Source of the DNA: Pirellulaceae bacterium
GTDB lineage: Bacteria; Planctomycetota; Planctomycetia; Pirellulales; Pirellulaceae
NCBI GenBank assembly: GCA_018402565.1
Contig: JAGYIQ010000001.1
Location: 744,001 to 808,000, forward strand
Length of the DNA: 64,000 bases
Direction of reading: 5' to 3'
In this document: positions 1 to 9,827 of the stretch, piece by piece
How the letters are laid out: each line of letters starts with the position of its first letter
Numbering within the stretch: the first letter of the stretch is position 1
Position numbers and translations under genes: made by a program
Notes under the pieces: model-generated
Databases searched by the model: none
The model's input: only the letters and a program-made list of their open reading frames with translations
What the model was told of the DNA's origin: nothing

Positions 1-41
1 GCGGCGCTTTCGTGAGCCCGTCCGGGTACATCAACCAGCCA

Positions 42-3000
42 TCACGCGTTCCGGCTGTTTTCGTAACCGTGACTCAACAGGCTCAGGAACTCGCGTTGTT
101 GGACATCCTCCACCTTGCTCAAGTGCAAGGTGATGCGATCCACCGCCCCGGCCGTGACCATGCGTCCAGGCGTGTTTAGCTCCGCCAACCGATCAGCGGA
201 GATGACATCGTTGGGGACATTCCAGGTGATGCGGACGGAGGGTCGCTCCTTGGTCTCGATCGTCATCCATGGGATTTTTTCGTTGCCCAGGCGGAGACAG
301 ACCTGGCGTTCGCGCTGGTAATCCAAGGGTACGTCCGGCATCGTCTCTTCCAAGACCTGCAGGAACTGTTCCAGGACATCCGCCGGCCATTGCACTTGAT
401 CGGGCTCTTTGAAGCCGCAGCGTGACACGTGCCACTGCTTCGTCCCCCGCGGGACGGCCTCTGCCAGGAAGACTTGATGATCGCCGCCGTGGATGTTCAG
501 CTCTTTGGCGACGGCCGTTTCCGTGTAGTAGCGATCGTCATCGGCATCTTTGGCCGCTTCAAAGGCCTCTTGCTCGGCGGCCATTTGGTCGCGCCGCCGC
601 TCGGCCGCCTGATACGAAGCCAATTGGGCGGCCGTCATCAAAGTCGTATCCACCGCAGGTCCGGTCGACTCGATCGTTTTGTGGAACAGCGCAAACCCGC
701 TCTCGATGGCCGTGCGGAGAAACTTTTGAAAGCCCGGAGATTGCAGTTCTTGCGAGGAGTACAAGCGAATCTCGACCTCCTGGCTGGGGCCACGAGCTCG
801 ACTGACCTTGACGCGGCTCTCGGTTTTCTCCTTGCCACCCGCCGCAGCAAGAGGCGCCACGCTCAGAGCCAAAGACGCCACCAGGTCGGCCGGCAAGAAG
901 GTCTTGGGTCGCACGCGGAACTGGACCACCAGACAGTTCGAGTGGGTGGTGAAGGCTCGGAAGAACCAACCACGCGTCTTGTTGAGGAATGGCACCTCGA
1001 CCACCAATTGGTGATTCCAAAAGGTCTCGCCATACTTGCGGCTGGTCTCGATCGCATCCACCAGCGTCGTCAACATCGAGCCATCCCAACGACAGACCTG
1101 CCCCTCCCGATCCAGACGGTTGGTGGTATGCCACACGCGTCCATCGACTTCCCAGGGCATCGGTGTGGCGGCACCGACATCCTCCAGCGACAAATCCCCA
1201 TCCCCCAACAATGTGTCCGGCGTGTGAAAATAAGTCGGGCGTTCCCGATAGGGACCCTCGGCCAACGCCTCGGCCAACGCCAGCCCCGTGTGACTGCGCG
1301 GCCACCCCTGCATGAGGTTGCCCGCGGCTTTGTCTACGGCTGCGATTGGATCATCGTCGTCCCATGCCCCATCGCTGGGTAAGGCCCGCGTTTGCGACGT
1401 ACCGGCACTCGGACCGCCTACCGAATTGCCCGCCACTTTCGTCTTGCTGCGGCTGGTTTTTGTGGATTTTGTCGCGCTACCCGCAACGGTCTGCAGCGAC
1501 TTCTTGCCCCGCGTCTTCGGACGGGACGCCGCCACCAAGGGATCTTCGCCCCGAGCGTGAGCTTCCGCCATCTGGGCGTAACGCACCACATCCTCGGGTG
1601 TGCCGGCCACGACCACTTGCCCCCCGTCGACCCCGGCGTCCGGCCCCAAGTCGATCACCCAGTCGGCACACTTGATCACATCCACATTGTGTTCGATCAC
1701 AATCACAGTATTGCCCAAATCGACCAAGCGTTGCAGCACCTCCAACAGTTTGGCGATGTCGTCGAAGTGCAAACCAGTCGTCGGTTCGTCCAACAGATAC
1801 AGCGTGTTGCCGGTATCGGGACGCGACAACTCGGTCGCCAACTTCACCCGCTGAGCCTCACCACCGGAGAGCGTGGTTGCACTTTGCCCCAGTTGCAAAT
1901 AGTCCAAACCCACGTCGACCAGCGTCTGAATCACTTGGCGAATTTTGGGGATCTGCCGGAACAACTGGGCCGCTTGGCCGCAGGTTAGATTCAGGACATC
2001 GTTGATCGAGTGCCCTTGAAACTTGATCTGCAGCGTCTCCTCGTTGTAACGCTTGCCATCGCAGGATTCGCAGGGCACCCAGACATCCGGCAAGAAGTGC
2101 ATTTCGATCCGGCGTTGGCCCGAGCCTTCGCACGTCTCACAACGGCCACCCGGCACATTAAAACTAAATCGCCTGGCCGAATACGCCCGCATTTTGCTTT
2201 CTGGTAAATTCGTAAAGAGCGTTCGAATCGACTCGAACACTCCCGTGTACGTGGCCGGGTTACTGGAGGGGGTATTGCCAATCGGTTTTTGGTCGACACG
2301 AATGATCTTATCGATGGCCGCAGCCCCCGAAATCCGCGTGTGTAGCCCCGGCGTGACCGTGGTTCGGTACAGCCGACGCGCCAAGGCGGGATACAGAATC
2401 CCGTTGATCAACGAACTCTTGCCACAACCACTGACGCCGGTGACGACGGTCAGCGCCCCCAGCGGCAAAGAGACCGTGGTGTTCTTGAGGTTGTGATGCC
2501 GAGCACCTTGGATTTGAATGGCATTCGCCAGCAGGCCTTGATGCTTTTCCGGTGGGGCATCGAACGGCGGTAGGCCAGGCCGACGGTTGGAGGGGATCGG
2601 TATGGATTTCCCGCCATTCAAGTACGGACCCGTGACGCTCCGCGGTTGCAAGGCAATTTCCGCCGGCGTACCCGAAGCCACCACTTCGCCGCCCAGCGCA
2701 CCCGCCCCTGGTCCAAAATCGAACACATGATCCGCTTGAGCGATCACATCGCGATCGTGTTCCACGACCACCAAGGTATTGCCCAGGTCCCGCAGGCGTT
2801 TCATCGCACCGAGCAACCGCAAGTTATCGCGCGGATGCAAGCCGATGGTCGGCTCGTCCAGCACATACAATACACCGCAGAGGCCACTCCCCAGTTGGCT
2901 AGCCAGTCGGATGCGCTGGGATTCGCCGCCGGACAAGGTATTGGCCGCCCGGTTCAAAGACAAATAAGACAGGCCCACGTCATTGAGAAACTGGACGCGA

Positions 3001-6000
3001 TCCCGCACTTCGCGGAGGATCTCACCCGCGACTTGTCGATGGTGGTCTTGAATCTGCCAAGCCGTGATCCGCTCCCACAAACGACCCAAAGGCAATCGCG
3101 TGGCCGCATCCATCGTCAGCCCCTGGAAACGCACCGCCGCCGCATCGGCCCGCAAGCGACTGCCTCCGCAAAACGTACACTCGACTTCATCGATCAAAGC
3201 CTGCAACGTCAGTCGCAAGTTCGGGATCCGTCGAGCGCTGGCTTCTAACGCACTGAATAAGCCCTGGTACTTGAACGCGTACAGCGGACGCCGCGTCTGC
3301 GGATCGGTGACCGGAATCCAATCGTTGCCCGCTCCGTAAAATACAATCCGCTTCTGCCGAGCGCTGAGTTCCTCCAACGGCGTATCGAGTGGCAGGCCCG
3401 TTTGGCGTGCCAAGGCCTCGATCAGGGCCGTCGCCAACGGTTGGGGTGCCTCCGGCCACAGCAGAATCGCGCCCTGCCGCAGCGTCAACTTGTCGTCGCG
3501 AATCAACTGCGTGGGATCGGCCCCCGTTTGCGTGCCCAACCCCTCACATTCTGGGCACCACCCCAGCGGACCATTGAACGAGAAGTGGTGCGGCGCCAAC
3601 GGCTCGTAACTCGATCCGCACTGGCTGCAAGCCAAATGTCGCGAGTGCGTGACCGTTTTCCATTTTGGTTCAGGCCAATTCTCATGGGGATAAGCTACTA
3701 CCAGATTGCCTCCGCCCAAGCTCAAGGCGGCCGCCACACTGTCGGCCACACGCGAACGCTTGTCGGGTTTGATGGCAATCCTATCGATACCCACCTCGAT
3801 CTTGTAAGACCGTGACAAACTCAAATCCGGGACCTGGTCCAACGGTGTGGTCACCCCATCAATCCGGATCCGAACGTAGCCATCTCGCCGCAGCTGCTCC
3901 CAAGTTTCCGCGTAACTCTTGCCGGGATCGATCTCCAACGGAGCCAACAAATACAGCTTGGTCCCCGGATCGTGTTGCATCACTTTGTCGACGATTTGGT
4001 CGATCGTCTGGGTCCCGATCGGAACTTCACATTCCGGGCAATAGGGCTGCCCCAAGCGAGCATAGAGGACGCGGAAGTAGTCGTAGATCTCTGTCACGGT
4101 TCCCACGGTCGAACGCGGAGTCGCCGACAAGGCGCGCTGCTGGATGGCGATCGCGGGCGACAAACCTTCGATACGATTGAGCTTCGGCTTGGGCAATTGC
4201 CCCACAAACTGTCGCGCGTAACTGGAGAGACTCTCGACATACCGCCGCTGACCCTCGGCATAGATCGTATCCATCGCCATCGAGCTCTTGCCGCTGCCGC
4301 TCGGGCCGCAAAACACCGTCATCTTGTCGCGAGGAATCGTCAGCGAGACGTTCTTGAGATTGTTCTGCTGCGCACCATCCACTTCGATTGTCTGCGCGAT
4401 TTCCGGCACACGCGTGGCGGTCCGCTGCGGTGCAATGCTCTGCTTAGCGCCCGATGCTTTGTCTTGACGTCGCTGCTTTTCCCGCGCAAACAAGCGCGCC
4501 AAAGCTTGCCCGGTGTACGACTCCTCGACCTCGGCCACGTCCTCGGGCGTGCCCTGAGCAATCACCCGACCACCGCCCGCTCCACCTTCGGGCCCCATGT
4601 CGATGATCCAATCGGCCGTCTTGATCATGTCCAAGTTGTGCTCGACCACCAACACCGTGTTGCCCAGCGCCACAAAACTGCGCAGCACATCGATCAGCAA
4701 TTGGATATCGGCAAAGTGCAAACCGGTCGTGGGTTCATCCAACAGATACAAGGTCTTGCCGGTCTCGATCTTCGACAGTTCTTTGGCCAACTTGATGCGT
4801 TGGGCTTCGCCGCCCGACAAGGTCGGCGACGGTTGCCCCAACTGCAAATACTCCAGCCCCACGGCCTTGAGCGTCTGCAGTCGTTTGTAAATCTTGGGCT
4901 GATTCTCAAACAGATCCAAGGCCTGTTCGATCTCCATCGAAAGGACCTGCGAGATATCAAAACCACGAAATTTAACTTGCAAGGTCTCGCGATTGAACCG
5001 CTTCCCCTGACACACCGAACAGGTCACCCAGATGTCGGCCAGGAAATCCATCTCCAGTTTATTGGCCCCATTGCCCTGGCAGGCCTCGCAGCGTCCACCC
5101 GCCACATTAAAACTGAACCTTCCGGCATCAAAGCCACGCGCCTTGGCCTCGGGCATTTGGGCAAACAACTTGCGAATCTCATCAAACACCTTGATGTAGG
5201 TGCCCGGGTTACTCCGTGGCGTGCGACCAATCGGCGACTGATCGATGGCGATCAGTTTATCCAACTGTTCCAAACCAGTGATCGAATCGTGCAAGCCGGG
5301 ACTACCGTTGCCCCGATTCAGATCACGATGCAACGCTTCGACCAAGATATCGCCAATCAACGAGCTCTTGCCGCTGCCGCTGACACCCGTCACACAGACA
5401 AATGCGCCCAGCGGAATTTGGACGTCGACGTTTTTTAAATTGTTTTGCCGAGCCCCCGCAATGTGGATCGAACGCTGAAAATCGATCGGACTGCGCGTCT
5501 CGGGAATGGCAATCTGCAAACGCCCCGAGAGAAAGCCACCGGTCTTGCTCTCCGGGTGTGCCATGACCTGTTCCGGCTCACCCTCGGCGACCAGATACCC
5601 ACCGCGATTGCCTGGACCCGGGCCGAAGTCGACCAACCGATCGGCCGCCAACATCGTGTCTTCGTCGTGCTCAACCACGATCACCGTGTTGCCCAAGTCT
5701 CGCAAACGGCACAACGCCTTGATCAAGCGATCATTATCGCGTGGATGCAAGCCGATCGAAGGCTCGTCCAAAATGTACAGCACACCCACCAACGACGCAC
5801 CGATCTGGCCCGCCAAACGAATCCGCTGGGACTCACCACCCGACAACGTGGGCGCGGTCCGGTCCAGCGACAAGTAAGCCAAGCCGACCTCGGTGAGAAA
5901 TCGCAAACGATTGTGGACTTCCTTGAGGGCGTCAGTGGCGATCTTGGCTTGAATCTCGGTCAGTTGCAGATGGTCAAAAAATCGAGCCGCATCCTGGATT

Positions 6001-7763
6001 GCCAACGAGCACAGATCGGGCAAGGTCAAGCCACCTTGCCATTGCGGTCGCTCGGGCACGTCCGCGGCCAACATCACATGACGAGCCTGGGGGTTGAGCC
6101 GCTGGCCGTGGCAGTCCGGGCAGACGATGTTCGACATGCACTTTTCAAACGCCGCCTTGGAGGCCGCCGTTTTTGCCGCGTTGTAGCGGAGATGGAGTTC
6201 GGCCACGATCCCGGCAAAAGTGCCTTGGTATTTCATCTCCTTGGCCCCGCCTTGCCAAGTAAATGTGATCGGCTTGTCGCCCGTTCCGAACAGCCACAAA
6301 CGCCGCAGATCGGCTGGGATCTCCCCCCAGGGCGTGTCGCAAAGATAACCAGGCGGCAGGCCGCGTTCCACCTCCAAAGTATCGGCGAACCCTTGAAAGA
6401 TGTGCTGTTGCCACCGACTCAAATCCGACAATGGCCCCAGAATCTCGACGCACCCATCCGCAAAACTCAAGTCTCGATTCCAAACCAGCAGCTGTTCGTC
6501 AAACGTAAACAACTCGCCCATGCCCTTGCAGGTCAAGCACATGCCCTGGGGGCTGTTGAAGGAGAACAATTGAGGCGAGGGAAGTGGGTAGCCCAATCCA
6601 CAAGCGACACAGGAATAGGTCACCGAAAACAATCTTCGACCATCCGTCCAACCGTCGGGCCATGACTTCGCTCGAGCAGCGGCCCGCTGCACCGCCTCCT
6701 CGTCCGACAGACCCGCAGTCGCACCGTCGCCGCCAAAGCTCGAATCTAGTCGCTGCCCAGCGGCGGCTGGGCCCGCCCCAGTTGCTTTGGCCGGAGTTGC
6801 ATCAGCCGATCCCTCCAGCGGCGAGCTGGCAGCAGTCCGTCCCGCAGTCCGCGCCGGCAAGTCGGCAGCCGAGACGCTGGAACGACCCGATGCAATGGGC
6901 GGAACGTCGTCGTTCTCGTCGTCCTCGTCAAACGCGTCGTCTTCGTCCAATTCCAAGTCAAAATCTTCTTGCTCGGTTTGGAAGATCCCCGAGTTGCGAA
7001 AGGCGGCCGCCGGGTTCGGAACAGTACTCGCCTCGACTTCCTCCATCTCAAGCAACGCCAGGAGATTGCCGCTGCCCACCTTGAGAGCCCGCTCCACAAC
7101 CTCACTCAACTGGGCCCGCTGCTCTGGCCGCACGATCACGCGATCGATCAACACTTCAATGTTGTGGCGTCGGCGACGATCCAAATTAAGCTCAGCCGTC
7201 AAGCGAACCAGCCGGCCATCGACGCGCGCTTTGGTAAACCCTTGTTTGAGCAAATCCTCAATCAACTCTCGCTGCTCACCCTTGCGGTTCTGCGCCACCG
7301 GAGCCAACAAATAGATTTCCGTTCCCGCCGCCAGCGACATCAGTCGCTCGATTACCTCTTCGTTCGACTGGGCTTGAATCGCCTCGCCACACTTCGGACA
7401 GGTCCCTTTGCCGATCCGCGCGAACAAGATTCGCAGAAAGTCGTAGATCTCGGTCATCGTACCCACGGTGCTGCGTGGGTTGCTGCCAGCCGATTTCTGC
7501 GAGATCGAGATGGCAGGACTCAACCCGCCGATAAAATCCACATCCGGCTTGGGCAATTGCCCGACAAATTGCCGCGCGTAACTGGACAGACTCTCGACAT
7601 AACGCCTCTGCCCCTCAGCAAACAACGTGTCGAACGCCATCGAACTTTTGCCGCTGCCGCTAACCCCGGTAAAACAGATCAGTTGATTTCGGGGCAATAC
7701 CAGGTCAACGTCCCGCAAATTGTGCTCGCGGGCACCCTTAACAACAATATCCGAATCCGGCAT
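42..7763 (-). CDS. uvrA: Tandem-duplicated excinuclease ABC subunit A (double UvrA) with C-terminal extension
   Basis: This is the damage-recognition ATPase of nucleotide excision repair, here two UvrA proteins in one chain of 2573 aa (canonical UvrA is about 940). Four Walker A loops are visible, near residues 35, 795, 1155 and 1775 of the chosen start; the last reads GVSGCGKSS. Each half has ABC signatures (LSGGE), zinc-finger CxxC pairs and DEP(S/T)xGLH Walker B motifs. Half one carries a roughly 110-residue insert with a very acidic tract (around 6910-6960) and Ala/Ser-rich linker. After the second half a basic linker leads to about 400 residues (42 to roughly 1300) that match no family I know. 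The ATG at 7763 (MPDSDIVVKGAREHN) is preferred because UvrA homology begins there; an upstream in-frame ATG at 7841 would add 26 unrelated residues. Tandem UvrA fusions are known in Planctomycetes. The ATPase assignment is certain; the role of the extension is unknown. Confidence 0.95.
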   Translation of the reverse strand: MPDSDIVVKGAREHNLRDVDLVLPRNQLICFTGVSGSGKSSMAFDTLFAEGQRRYVESLSSYARQFVGQLPKPDVDFIGGLSPAISISQKSAGSNPRSTVGTMTEIYDFLRILFARIGKGTCPKCGEAIQAQSNEEVIERLMSLAAGTEIYLLAPVAQNRKGEQRELIEDLLKQGFTKARVDGRLVRLTAELNLDRRRRHNIEVLIDRVIVRPEQRAQLSEVVERALKVGSGNLLALLEMEEVEASTVPNPAAAFRNSGIFQTEQEDFDLELDEDDAFDEDDENDDVPPIASGRSSVSAADLPARTAGRTAASSPLEGSADATPAKATGAGPAAAGQRLDSSFGGDGATAGLSDEEAVQRAAARAKSWPDGWTDGRRLFSVTYSCVACGLGYPLPSPQLFSFNSPQGMCLTCKGMGELFTFDEQLLVWNRDLSFADGCVEILGPLSDLSRWQQHIFQGFADTLEVERGLPPGYLCDTPWGEIPADLRRLWLFGTGDKPITFTWQGGAKEMKYQGTFAGIVAELHLRYNAAKTAASKAAFEKCMSNIVCPDCHGQRLNPQARHVMLAADVPERPQWQGGLTLPDLCSLAIQDAARFFDHLQLTEIQAKIATDALKEVHNRLRFLTEVGLAYLSLDRTAPTLSGGESQRIRLAGQIGASLVGVLYILDEPSIGLHPRDNDRLIKALCRLRDLGNTVIVVEHDEDTMLAADRLVDFGPGPGNRGGYLVAEGEPEQVMAHPESKTGGFLSGRLQIAIPETRSPIDFQRSIHIAGARQNNLKNVDVQIPLGAFVCVTGVSGSGKSSLIGDILVEALHRDLNRGNGSPGLHDSITGLEQLDKLIAIDQSPIGRTPRSNPGTYIKVFDEIRKLFAQMPEAKARGFDAGRFSFNVAGGRCEACQGNGANKLEMDFLADIWVTCSVCQGKRFNRETLQVKFRGFDISQVLSMEIEQALDLFENQPKIYKRLQTLKAVGLEYLQLGQPSPTLSGGEAQRIKLAKELSKIETGKTLYLLDEPTTGLHFADIQLLIDVLRSFVALGNTVLVVEHNLDMIKTADWIIDMGPEGGAGGGRVIAQGTPEDVAEVEESYTGQALARLFAREKQRRQDKASGAKQSIAPQRTATRVPEIAQTIEVDGAQQNNLKNVSLTIPRDKMTVFCGPSGSGKSSMAMDTIYAEGQRRYVESLSSYARQFVGQLPKPKLNRIEGLSPAIAIQQRALSATPRSTVGTVTEIYDYFRVLYARLGQPYCPECEVPIGTQTIDQIVDKVMQHDPGTKLYLLAPLEIDPGKSYAETWEQLRRDGYVRIRIDGVTTPLDQVPDLSLSRSYKIEVGIDRIAIKPDKRSRVADSVAAALSLGGGNLVVAYPHENWPEPKWKTVTHSRHLACSQCGSSYEPLAPHHFSFNGPLGWCPECEGLGTQTGADPTQLIRDDKLTLRQGAILLWPEAPQPLATALIEALARQTGLPLDTPLEELSARQKRIVFYGAGNDWIPVTDPQTRRPLYAFKYQGLFSALEASARRIPNLRLTLQALIDEVECTFCGGSRLRADAAAVRFQGLTMDAATRLPLGRLWERITAWQIQDHHRQVAGEILREVRDRVQFLNDVGLSYLSLNRAANTLSGGESQRIRLASQLGSGLCGVLYVLDEPTIGLHPRDNLRLLGAMKRLRDLGNTLVVVEHDRDVIAQADHVFDFGPGAGALGGEVVASGTPAEIALQPRSVTGPYLNGGKSIPIPSNRRPGLPPFDAPPEKHQGLLANAIQIQGARHHNLKNTTVSLPLGALTVVTGVSGCGKSSLINGILYPALARRLYRTTVTPGLHTRISGAAAIDKIIRVDQKPIGNTPSSNPATYTGVFESIRTLFTNLPESKMRAYSARRFSFNVPGGRCETCEGSGQRRIEMHFLPDVWVPCESCDGKRYNEETLQIKFQGHSINDVLNLTCGQAAQLFRQIPKIRQVIQTLVDVGLDYLQLGQSATTLSGGEAQRVKLATELSRPDTGNTLYLLDEPTTGLHFDDIAKLLEVLQRLVDLGNTVIVIEHNVDVIKCADWVIDLGPDAGVDGGQVVVAGTPEDVVRYAQMAEAHARGEDPLVAASRPKTRGKKSLQTVAGSATKSTKTSRSKTKVAGNSVGGPSAGTSQTRALPSDGAWDDDDPIAAVDKAAGNLMQGWPRSHTGLALAEALAEGPYRERPTYFHTPDTLLGDGDLSLEDVGAATPMPWEVDGRVWHTTNRLDREGQVCRWDGSMLTTLVDAIETSRKYGETFWNHQLVVEVPFLNKTRGWFFRAFTTHSNCLVVQFRVRPKTFLPADLVASLALSVAPLAAAGGKEKTESRVKVSRARGPSQEVEIRLYSSQELQSPGFQKFLRTAIESGFALFHKTIESTGPAVDTTLMTAAQLASYQAAERRRDQMAAEQEAFEAAKDADDDRYYTETAVAKELNIHGGDHQVFLAEAVPRGTKQWHVSRCGFKEPDQVQWPADVLEQFLQVLEETMPDVPLDYQRERQVCLRLGNEKIPWMTIETKERPSVRITWNVPNDVISADRLAELNTPGRMVTAGAVDRITLHLSKVEDVQQREFLSLLSHGYENSRNA

Positions 7764-8118
7764 GCGGGAATCAATCCAAGAAGGCAGACGGCGACTCGTT
7801 CCCGCCCGACCCACCGGCCATGACTTGAGGGAACCCCCCATTGTAGGCGCAAGACCGAAGATAACTCAAGAGCAGGTTATGACCACCCGCAGCGGAAGAT
7901 CGGCTACCGACCGAGCGGGGACTCGGCGATAACAACGCCGCAAGTGCCTGAGATTCGTGAAAGATTAAGACAGGCGAACGGGCCGAATCGAGCCCCCCCA
8001 GCCACGCAAACCCCGACTTTTGCCCTGGGGAATCCGAACGCCGCCAAGTGATGCGCGGCCTCATCCAGGAGGCCACAACCAGCCACGCGGGCGGGCAGCC
8101 ACGCTGGCAATAAGGAGC
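7764..8118. other. Intergenic, upstream of double uvrA
   Basis: About 355 bp between the small membrane protein gene and the chosen uvrA start. Short open frames on both strands show no recognisable protein. No convincing promoter pair or SOS-type operator was seen, although a promoter for uvrA should lie here. Confidence 0.4.
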
Positions 8119-8334
8119 CTAAGTGGCGTCGAACGAAGAGAACGAGCCAACCGACGGCAATTCCGCTGGCGTCCACTGAGCGGTCACAGCGGCCCGCGAC
8201 GAACGCGAATTCCACGGGGTGGGGAAGGGGTAACGGCCCATTTCAATGGCCATCGCAATGCAACCGATCAACAGGGCCACAAAAGCGGCGAACAACATCA
8301 TGGTGTAAACATTGATGTCTTGCTTCATATTCAT
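8119..8334 (-). CDS. Small single-pass membrane protein of unknown function
   Basis: A 71-residue protein begins MNMKQDINVYTMM and has one hydrophobic segment at about residues 12-33, followed by a polar Ser/Pro-rich tail. It has the look of short one-helix proteins common in Planctomycetes, but I do not recognise a family. A second ATG two codons in (8328) is an equally possible start and no strong ribosome binding site decides between them. It lies about 110 bp downstream of the next gene on the same strand, which also encodes an N-terminally anchored membrane protein, so the two may be co-transcribed. Function unknown. Confidence 0.55.
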   Translation of the reverse strand: MNMKQDINVYTMMLFAAFVALLIGCIAMAIEMGRYPFPTPWNSRSSRAAVTAQWTPAELPSVGSFSSFDAT

Positions 8335-8447
8335 CGATCAAGCCACTCAGAAAAAATGCGGTTGCGGATACGAACGCCCACCAGGCCACGGTCGACCCCA
8401 TCCATACGACGGGGCACTGACCGTGAGAGCCAAGGCGAAAAGGACAA

Positions 8448-9311
8448 CTAGTTGTTGACCGGCAAGGAAGTGTTCAGTCGCTTGGCCAGGACCGTGGTCA
8501 CCTCGTCGCCAACCTGAGGCATGGCGTTACGCATGCCAGTGACGAACTTGGCGGTCGCATTGTTGGCTTGGCTGCTGACCACTGTGGCGGTGCCGATGTG
8601 TCGCCCGTTGCGAACCACATCAACCGTGTGACCCTCACGCAAGCCATCGTCCAGACCCAAGCTGACGGCGAAGACGTCCTGTTGGTTGGCGCTGATCCCC
8701 GTCACACGACCCGTGAGGTCCGGAGGAATCTGGGCCCACAAGGTATTCTTGTCGATACCCACGACGTCGGCCACTTTCTTCAAGTCGTTGTACTCGACCA
8801 TCATCTGCTGCAACTGCGAGGCCAACTGTTCCTTCTTGACCTCGGCCGCCTCCACCTGCGACAAGATCACGGCCACCCGCTGCGATTGCGATGCCAAATC
8901 AGCCGCCAAACCGCGATTCTGCTGGCCGAGCGTCTGGATCTGTTGGTCCTGGTCCTTCAAGCGGCTCTCCGCATTCTGCAGGTTGGCAATCGAGGTGTCC
9001 AACTGCGAACGCAAGTTCTGCACCTGCAGGATTTGAGCCGAATAACGTTCCCGCTCAATCGCCAATTGACTGTTCAAGTAAGCAATCGCCTGCGCCCGCG
9101 CCACACTGGCCTTCTCGTTCTGACCACGCAGAGCAGCAATCTGCTCCTCCGCATTCTGGAACCGCTTGCGGAAATCCTCTGCCGTCTTGCGATTCGCTTC
9201 CGCCGTCTCTTTCCAACTTTGGTGCGATGCCACCACCACAATGGCAACCATGCAGAACGCGACACTGGTCAACAGAATCAAAAAAGTAAGAATCTTGCCC
9301 AGTAGGTTCAT
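8448..9311 (-). CDS. Membrane-anchored long coiled-coil protein
   Basis: A 287-residue protein. The ATG at 9311 (MNLLGKILTFLILL) is chosen over one ten codons upstream because AGAAGGA lies at proper distance before it and the transmembrane segment starts at once (about residues 5-28). Residues 35-190 are a near-continuous heptad-rich coiled coil (QNAEEQIAALRGQNEK, repeated Q/L/E/A patterns). The last 90 residues form a small globular domain with VTGISANQQDVFAVSLGLDDG and a glycine-rich KOW/barrel-like look, ending in ...VGDEVTTVLAKRL. The architecture recalls MreC or secretion-adaptor proteins, but the match is too loose to name. It is probably a cell-envelope structural protein. The gene is preceded by a long leader and a good sigma70-type promoter. 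Confidence 0.7.
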   Translation of the reverse strand: MNLLGKILTFLILLTSVAFCMVAIVVVASHQSWKETAEANRKTAEDFRKRFQNAEEQIAALRGQNEKASVARAQAIAYLNSQLAIERERYSAQILQVQNLRSQLDTSIANLQNAESRLKDQDQQIQTLGQQNRGLAADLASQSQRVAVILSQVEAAEVKKEQLASQLQQMMVEYNDLKKVADVVGIDKNTLWAQIPPDLTGRVTGISANQQDVFAVSLGLDDGLREGHTVDVVRNGRHIGTATVVSSQANNATAKFVTGMRNAMPQVGDEVTTVLAKRLNTSLPVNN

Positions 9312-9523
9312 AGTCAGCTTTCCTTCTCTCGGATGGAGCAAGCCCAGTAGTTAAATCGCCGTGGTACGACCGCACGCACGCCAGTCCGGCGGATGCACGA
9401 GGAGCGCGGAACCGGCCAGCCTTTTCACCCGGTCCAACCGCCGAGCGGGTCGGGTGGCAGGCGAAACAACGCCGCGAGGACTCTCAGTCTCCGCAGCGTT
9501 ATTACAGGTCAGTTTACTCCGGT

Positions 9524-9553
9524 AGTATAATTAGGCAATCAAAAACTTGTCAA
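9524..9553 (-). promoter_or_regulatory. Sigma70-type promoter for the coiled-coil protein gene
   Basis: On the minus strand a perfect -35 hexamer TTGACA (9548-9553) is separated by 18 bp from a -10 hexamer TATACT (9524-9529). Transcription would start near 9515 and leave a leader of about 200 nt before the ATG at 9311. The AT-rich patch stands out in otherwise GC-rich sequence. Confidence 0.6.
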
Positions 9554-9827
9554 CGATTTGGGGAATCTGGGTAAAGAAGTCAGGTTCCAGAGGCTGGGGC
9601 GGTCCGATTTTTGTGAAAGATCCGTTAAATCCGGGCACAACGGTTGTGCCACGAGGCCGACTTAAACAGCTGTTGGGACGCCAACTTTCTCGCCATTGAC
9701 AGCACACCGAGCCCGCGATCCCGGGGCTGGGCAGTCATGCTCACCCCCGTTTTGACTCGGCCGGAACCTCCGAAGTTTCCAGCGATTGGCCACGGTTATG
9801 CCATTGAATGGGCGGCCGGAGCCCCGA
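9554..9827. other. Intergenic between flhB and the promoter of the coiled-coil gene
   Basis: With the leader and promoter, the gap from 9312 to 9827 is over 500 bp. Beyond the promoter I see no gene, no convincing terminator hairpin with a T-tract for the flagellar operon, and no repeat. Confidence 0.4.

Noticed and set aside
429..1382. Long plus-strand open frame opposite the uvrA C-terminal extension
   Set aside because: Arg/Leu/His-rich, no family motif, no ribosome site; a typical high-GC antisense shadow of a real gene.
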